A stretch of 64,000 nucleotides of DNA from Dysgonomonas sp. 520 (GTDB lineage Bacteria; Bacteroidota; Bacteroidia; Bacteroidales; Dysgonomonadaceae). Position 1 is the first letter of the stretch. The number at the start of each line of letters is the position of its first letter. The stretch is from contig NZ_QVMP01000002.1 of the NCBI RefSeq assembly GCF_010501095.1, positions 173,280 to 237,279 of the forward strand, in the 5' to 3' direction. The notes under the pieces are model-generated. The model was not told where the DNA came from, searched no databases, and was given only the letters and a program-made list of their open reading frames with translations. Shown here piece by piece: positions 60,884 through 64,000 of this stretch. The position numbers and the translations under genes were made by a program.

Positions 60884-63316
60884 ATGGCAAAAAAGCAAAT
60901 AAGAGAATACATAAGAAGAATTTACACATCCCTCATTTCTTGTTTAAAGAAAATCGGGGTTACGTATAAATCGGCAAAATTGAGGTATAGAATTGCTATC
61001 CCTGTTTTGTTCGCTTTGTTGCTGTGGTATGTTTTCTGTTTGCCCCGTCCCCTTTTCAACGTAGCTTATTGCACAGTGGTTACAGACCGCAATGGAGAAC
61101 TTTTGGGAGCACGCATTGCAGCCGACGAACAATGGCGGTTTCCTCCTCCCGATTCCATTCCGGAGAAATATAAAATCTGCCTTGTCGAATTTGAAGACCA
61201 GCACTTCTACCGTCATTGGGGCGTAAACCCTCTGTCGATAGGTCGGGCAGCAAAACAGAATATCGAAAGGCGGAAGATTTTTAGCGGAGCCAGCACTATA
61301 ACCATGCAGGCAATCAGAATGTCTCGTGGCGAGAAGCGCACCTTTGGCGAGAAATTCATCGAAATGATTTTGGCCACACGGCTCGAATTTTCATATTCTA
61401 AAGATGAGATACTCAACCTCTATGCCTCTCATGCTCCCATGGGTGGTAATGTGGTGGGCATCAGTGCGGCTGCATGGCGTTATTTTGGTCACGATGTTTC
61501 GCAATTGTCGTGGGCCGAAGCTGCCACATTGGCCGTATTGCCCAATTCGCCCTCGATAATGCACTTTGGAAGGAACAGAGATCAATTGCTGAACAAGAGA
61601 AACCGTTTGCTGGAAAGATTGCAAAACAAAGGAATCATCGATAAAACCGATTACGAACTGGCTCTGTCCGAACCTTTGCCCTTTCAGCCTCACACCCTGC
61701 CCCAAGTGGCTCCTCACCTTGTGACAAGAATATACCTCGACAGACCCGGCAAAGAGACACAATCTACTATAAGCAAGCATTACCAAAGCCAAACGGAAAC
61801 GATACTGAACCGATGGAATGCCGAATTTGCACAAAACGGTGTGAATAATATTGCTGCCATGGTCATTGATATAGAGAAGAACGAAGTTGTGGCATATTGT
61901 GGCAATGTGGATTTCGAAAACTCGGCTTACGGCAATCAGGTGGATATAATAAAAGCCTCCCGCAGTACGGGCAGCATACTGAAACCGTTGCTGTATTGTG
62001 CTATGTTGCAAGACGGCATGCTTCTACCGCATCAGCTACAACCCGATATACCAATCAGCTACAACGGGTTTGCACCCAAAAACTTCAGTCTGTTGTACGA
62101 TGGAGCCGTGCCTGCGTCGGAGGCTCTGGCCAGATCGCTCAATATCCCGTTTGTGGTGATGCTGAGAAAGTATACTGTGGCCAAATTCTACAACCTGTTG
62201 AAAGAAGCCGGCATGACCTCGCTCAACAGATCTGCCGAAACCTACGGACTTTCGTTGATACTGGGCGGCGCAGAAGGAAAGCTATGGGATATTACCCGTA
62301 TATACACCGGAATGGCGCAGTCGCTGAAAGATTTTAATAAATATCAACGCTATGTGAAACGCCCACCGGTCACTTATATTCTGGATGAAAAGGACGAGGA
62401 TGAAGATGCGGAAGTAGAATTAAATTTTACAGATAAAGCCATTTTTTCGGCAGGAGCAGTATGGCATACATTCGAAGCGTTGACCAACGTAAACCGCCCC
62501 GAAGAGATAGACTGGCGGTCGATTCCATCGATACAGAAAATCGCATGGAAAACAGGCACAAGTTTCGGTTACCGCGATGGATGGGCTGTTGGACTAAACA
62601 GTAGATACGTGGTGGGCGTTTGGGTTGGAAATGCCGATGGCGAAGGTCGCCCCGGACTGACAGGTGCACGCACCGCCGGAATGGTTTTGTTCGATATATT
62701 CAATGTGTTGCCTTCGGCACAATGGTATGCTGCACCACAAAGCGATATGAAAAAAGTGGAAATATGCCCTGAAAGCGGATGTCTGAAAGGCATGGATTGC
62801 CCTGAAAGCGAAACAGACACCATCTATATTCCGAAAAATGGAACAGACGGAGCAGTTTGCTCTTACCACAAAATAGTGCATCTATCGGAAGACCTGAATT
62901 ATCGTGTGTTTGAAGATTGCGCGGGCAGCAGAGGAATTATCCGTAAATCGTGGTTCATTTTGCCTCCTTCGTGGGAGTGGTATTACAAACAACAGCATCC
63001 ATCATATAAGGTTTTACCGCCCTATTCACCCGAATGTTTGGGAAATAACTTCACAAAGCAGATGGATTTCATCTATCCATTCCCTAATGCCGTATTGAGC
63101 CTGCCAAAACAGATAGACGGATCGGTTGGTCGAGTAGTGTTTGAATTAGCCGTAAGAACGCCTGACATCAAGATATTCTGGCACTTAGATGATGTTTTCA
63201 TCGGCGAAACACACGATTTTCATAAGTTGGAATATTCCCCTTCCATCGGGGAGCATAAATTGACTGTTGTGGATGAAAACGGCTATTCTATATCAACTTT
63301 ATTCCGAATAAAGTGA
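60884..63316 (+). CDS. pbpC: Penicillin-binding protein 1C (bifunctional glycosyltransferase/transpeptidase)
   Basis: I chose the ATG at 60884 (810 residues); the open frame back to 60797 runs through a repeat and over the promoter box. A membrane anchor lies at about 33-50 (AIPVLFALLLWYVFC). The GT51 glycosyltransferase domain (about 90-260) has FEDQHFYRHWGVNP, GASTITMQ and the region ending KDEILNLY. The transpeptidase domain has SRSTGSILKP (SxxK), SLN (SxN) and KTGTSFG (KTG). The last 90 residues form the BiPBP_C domain specific to PBP1C. It takes part in cell-wall synthesis, usually as a non-essential class A PBP. Confidence 0.94.
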   Translation: MAKKQIREYIRRIYTSLISCLKKIGVTYKSAKLRYRIAIPVLFALLLWYVFCLPRPLFNVAYCTVVTDRNGELLGARIAADEQWRFPPPDSIPEKYKICLVEFEDQHFYRHWGVNPLSIGRAAKQNIERRKIFSGASTITMQAIRMSRGEKRTFGEKFIEMILATRLEFSYSKDEILNLYASHAPMGGNVVGISAAAWRYFGHDVSQLSWAEAATLAVLPNSPSIMHFGRNRDQLLNKRNRLLERLQNKGIIDKTDYELALSEPLPFQPHTLPQVAPHLVTRIYLDRPGKETQSTISKHYQSQTETILNRWNAEFAQNGVNNIAAMVIDIEKNEVVAYCGNVDFENSAYGNQVDIIKASRSTGSILKPLLYCAMLQDGMLLPHQLQPDIPISYNGFAPKNFSLLYDGAVPASEALARSLNIPFVVMLRKYTVAKFYNLLKEAGMTSLNRSAETYGLSLILGGAEGKLWDITRIYTGMAQSLKDFNKYQRYVKRPPVTYILDEKDEDEDAEVELNFTDKAIFSAGAVWHTFEALTNVNRPEEIDWRSIPSIQKIAWKTGTSFGYRDGWAVGLNSRYVVGVWVGNADGEGRPGLTGARTAGMVLFDIFNVLPSAQWYAAPQSDMKKVEICPESGCLKGMDCPESETDTIYIPKNGTDGAVCSYHKIVHLSEDLNYRVFEDCAGSRGIIRKSWFILPPSWEWYYKQQHPSYKVLPPYSPECLGNNFTKQMDFIYPFPNAVLSLPKQIDGSVGRVVFELAVRTPDIKIFWHLDDVFIGETHDFHKLEYSPSIGEHKLTVVDENGYSISTLFRIK

Positions 63317-63376
63317 ATTTTTCGCCCTTTTTGCGGAAGAAAAGCAGAGTGTTTTTCTGATACTGCCTGCTATCCC

Positions 63377-64000
63377 CTACCCACCTATGTAGTGATAGGA
63401 AAATCCGGCATCTTCCAAATCGGATTTATTATAAATATTCCGTCCGTCGAATATCACAGGTTCTTTCATCAGTTTTTTTATAGCCGACCACGACGGCATA
63501 CGGAACTCGTTCCATTCGGTCAGCAGAATGATGGCATCGGCATCTTCCGTAGTGTCATAAATGTCTTTAGAATATATTATTTTGTCTCCCAAGCGACGTT
63601 TAGCCTCATCCATGGCAACAGGGTCGTAGGCTTTCACCACTACCCCCGATTCGAGCAGTTCTTTTATCATCACCAACGATGGTGCTTCACGCATGTCGTC
63701 TGTTTTAGGCTTAAAGGATAAACCCCAAAGCGCAACCGTTTTTCCTTTCAGGTCTCCGTTGTAATAATTATACAGCTTTTCGAATAGGATTTTCTTTTGT
63801 TTTTCGTTCACCTCTTCAACAGCCTTCAATACCTGCATATCATACCCCTTCTGTTTTGCGGTGTTTATCAGGGCTTTCACGTCTTTCGGGAAACAACTGC
63901 CCCCATACCCGCAACCCGCATAAAGAAACTTTTTCCCGATGCGAACATCTGCCCCGATTCCTGCCCTCACCATATTGATGTCAGCACCCACCAGTTCGCA
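63377..64000 (-). CDS. ugd: UDP-glucose 6-dehydrogenase, C-terminal part (partial)
   Basis: The frame runs off the right end of the window; the visible 208 codons start at CELVGADINMVRAGIG. They include the catalytic cysteine stretch AGCGYGGSCFPKDVKALI and the C-terminal domain (KTVALWGLSFKPKTDDMREA, VKAYDPVAM, AIILLTEWNEFR, IFDGRNIY). The enzyme oxidises UDP-glucose to UDP-glucuronate with NAD, a precursor for capsule or exopolysaccharide. That fits the polysaccharide-export genes 8 kb away. It converges with pbpC. Confidence 0.95.
   Translation of the reverse strand, partial: CELVGADINMVRAGIGADVRIGKKFLYAGCGYGGSCFPKDVKALINTAKQKGYDMQVLKAVEEVNEKQKKILFEKLYNYYNGDLKGKTVALWGLSFKPKTDDMREAPSLVMIKELLESGVVVKAYDPVAMDEAKRRLGDKIIYSKDIYDTTEDADAIILLTEWNEFRMPSWSAIKKLMKEPVIFDGRNIYNKSDLEDAGFSYHYIGG

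Noticed and set aside
1-64000. CRISPR arrays
   Set aside because: No regularly spaced direct repeats with unique spacers and no cas genes were seen; the repeated sequences are dispersed palindromes or gene duplications.

Overview
The window is from a Bacteroidales bacterium, most likely the Dysgonomonadaceae/Porphyromonadaceae area. The reasons are promoters of the Bacteroidetes form TTTG-N19-TAnnTTTG, NigD-like and DUF4421-like envelope proteins, a T9SS-type sorting domain, and tyrosine recombinases of the Bacteroidetes kind in which the first catalytic arginine is replaced. No 16S gene is present, so the genus is an inference. Layout: (1) 1-3631 is the end of one or two older mobile elements. 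It holds two small HTH (excisionase-like) genes, a full tyrosine recombinase, and a second recombinase cut off before its catalytic residues. (2) 3632-20314 is a discrete AT-rich integrative element of about 16.7 kb inserted in the 3' end of tRNA-Val(TAC). A 46-bp copy of the tRNA 3' end lies at 3632-3677, the complete tRNA lies at 20267-20344, and a shared 16-bp motif sits just inside both ends. The element carries its own integrase, a HAD phosphatase, a three-gene operon around an OLD-like AAA ATPase/TOPRIM nuclease with a divergent HTH-NADAR fusion gene, a short FimB/FimE-like recombinase with two small genes, a 1397-residue secreted T9SS cargo protein behind a promoter flanked by 11-bp inverted repeats, and a replication module (DnaB/Twinkle-like helicase fused to an AEP-like primase and PriCT_2, plus winged-helix and HTH proteins). 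No conjugation, capsid or relaxase gene was recognised in it. (3) 20437-36417 begins with dnaX, followed by a striking tandem duplication of a cassette of about 3.7 kb. Each cassette holds an AraC regulator and a divergent trio of secreted proteins, and a CTGTCACTT/AAGTGAC palindrome recurs at both promoters and both terminators. Envelope proteins, an XRE-HTH/priA operon and small membrane proteins follow. (4) 36418-64000 is ordinary chromosome: a NigD-like lipoprotein, cysS, two ABC systems, a large outer-membrane barrel protein, typA, a degenerate M23/gluzincin pair, a TPR protein, and one apparent operon (ilvE-lptB-ruvX-def-wza-wza-wzc) that joins housekeeping genes to polysaccharide export. 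It ends with dnaG, pbpC and the 3' part of ugd. A mosaic family of palindromic intergenic repeats is scattered through this half. The parts that most deserve follow-up are the HTH-NADAR/OLD defence-like module, the possible phase switch in front of the T9SS cargo gene, and the duplicated AraC/trio cassette.
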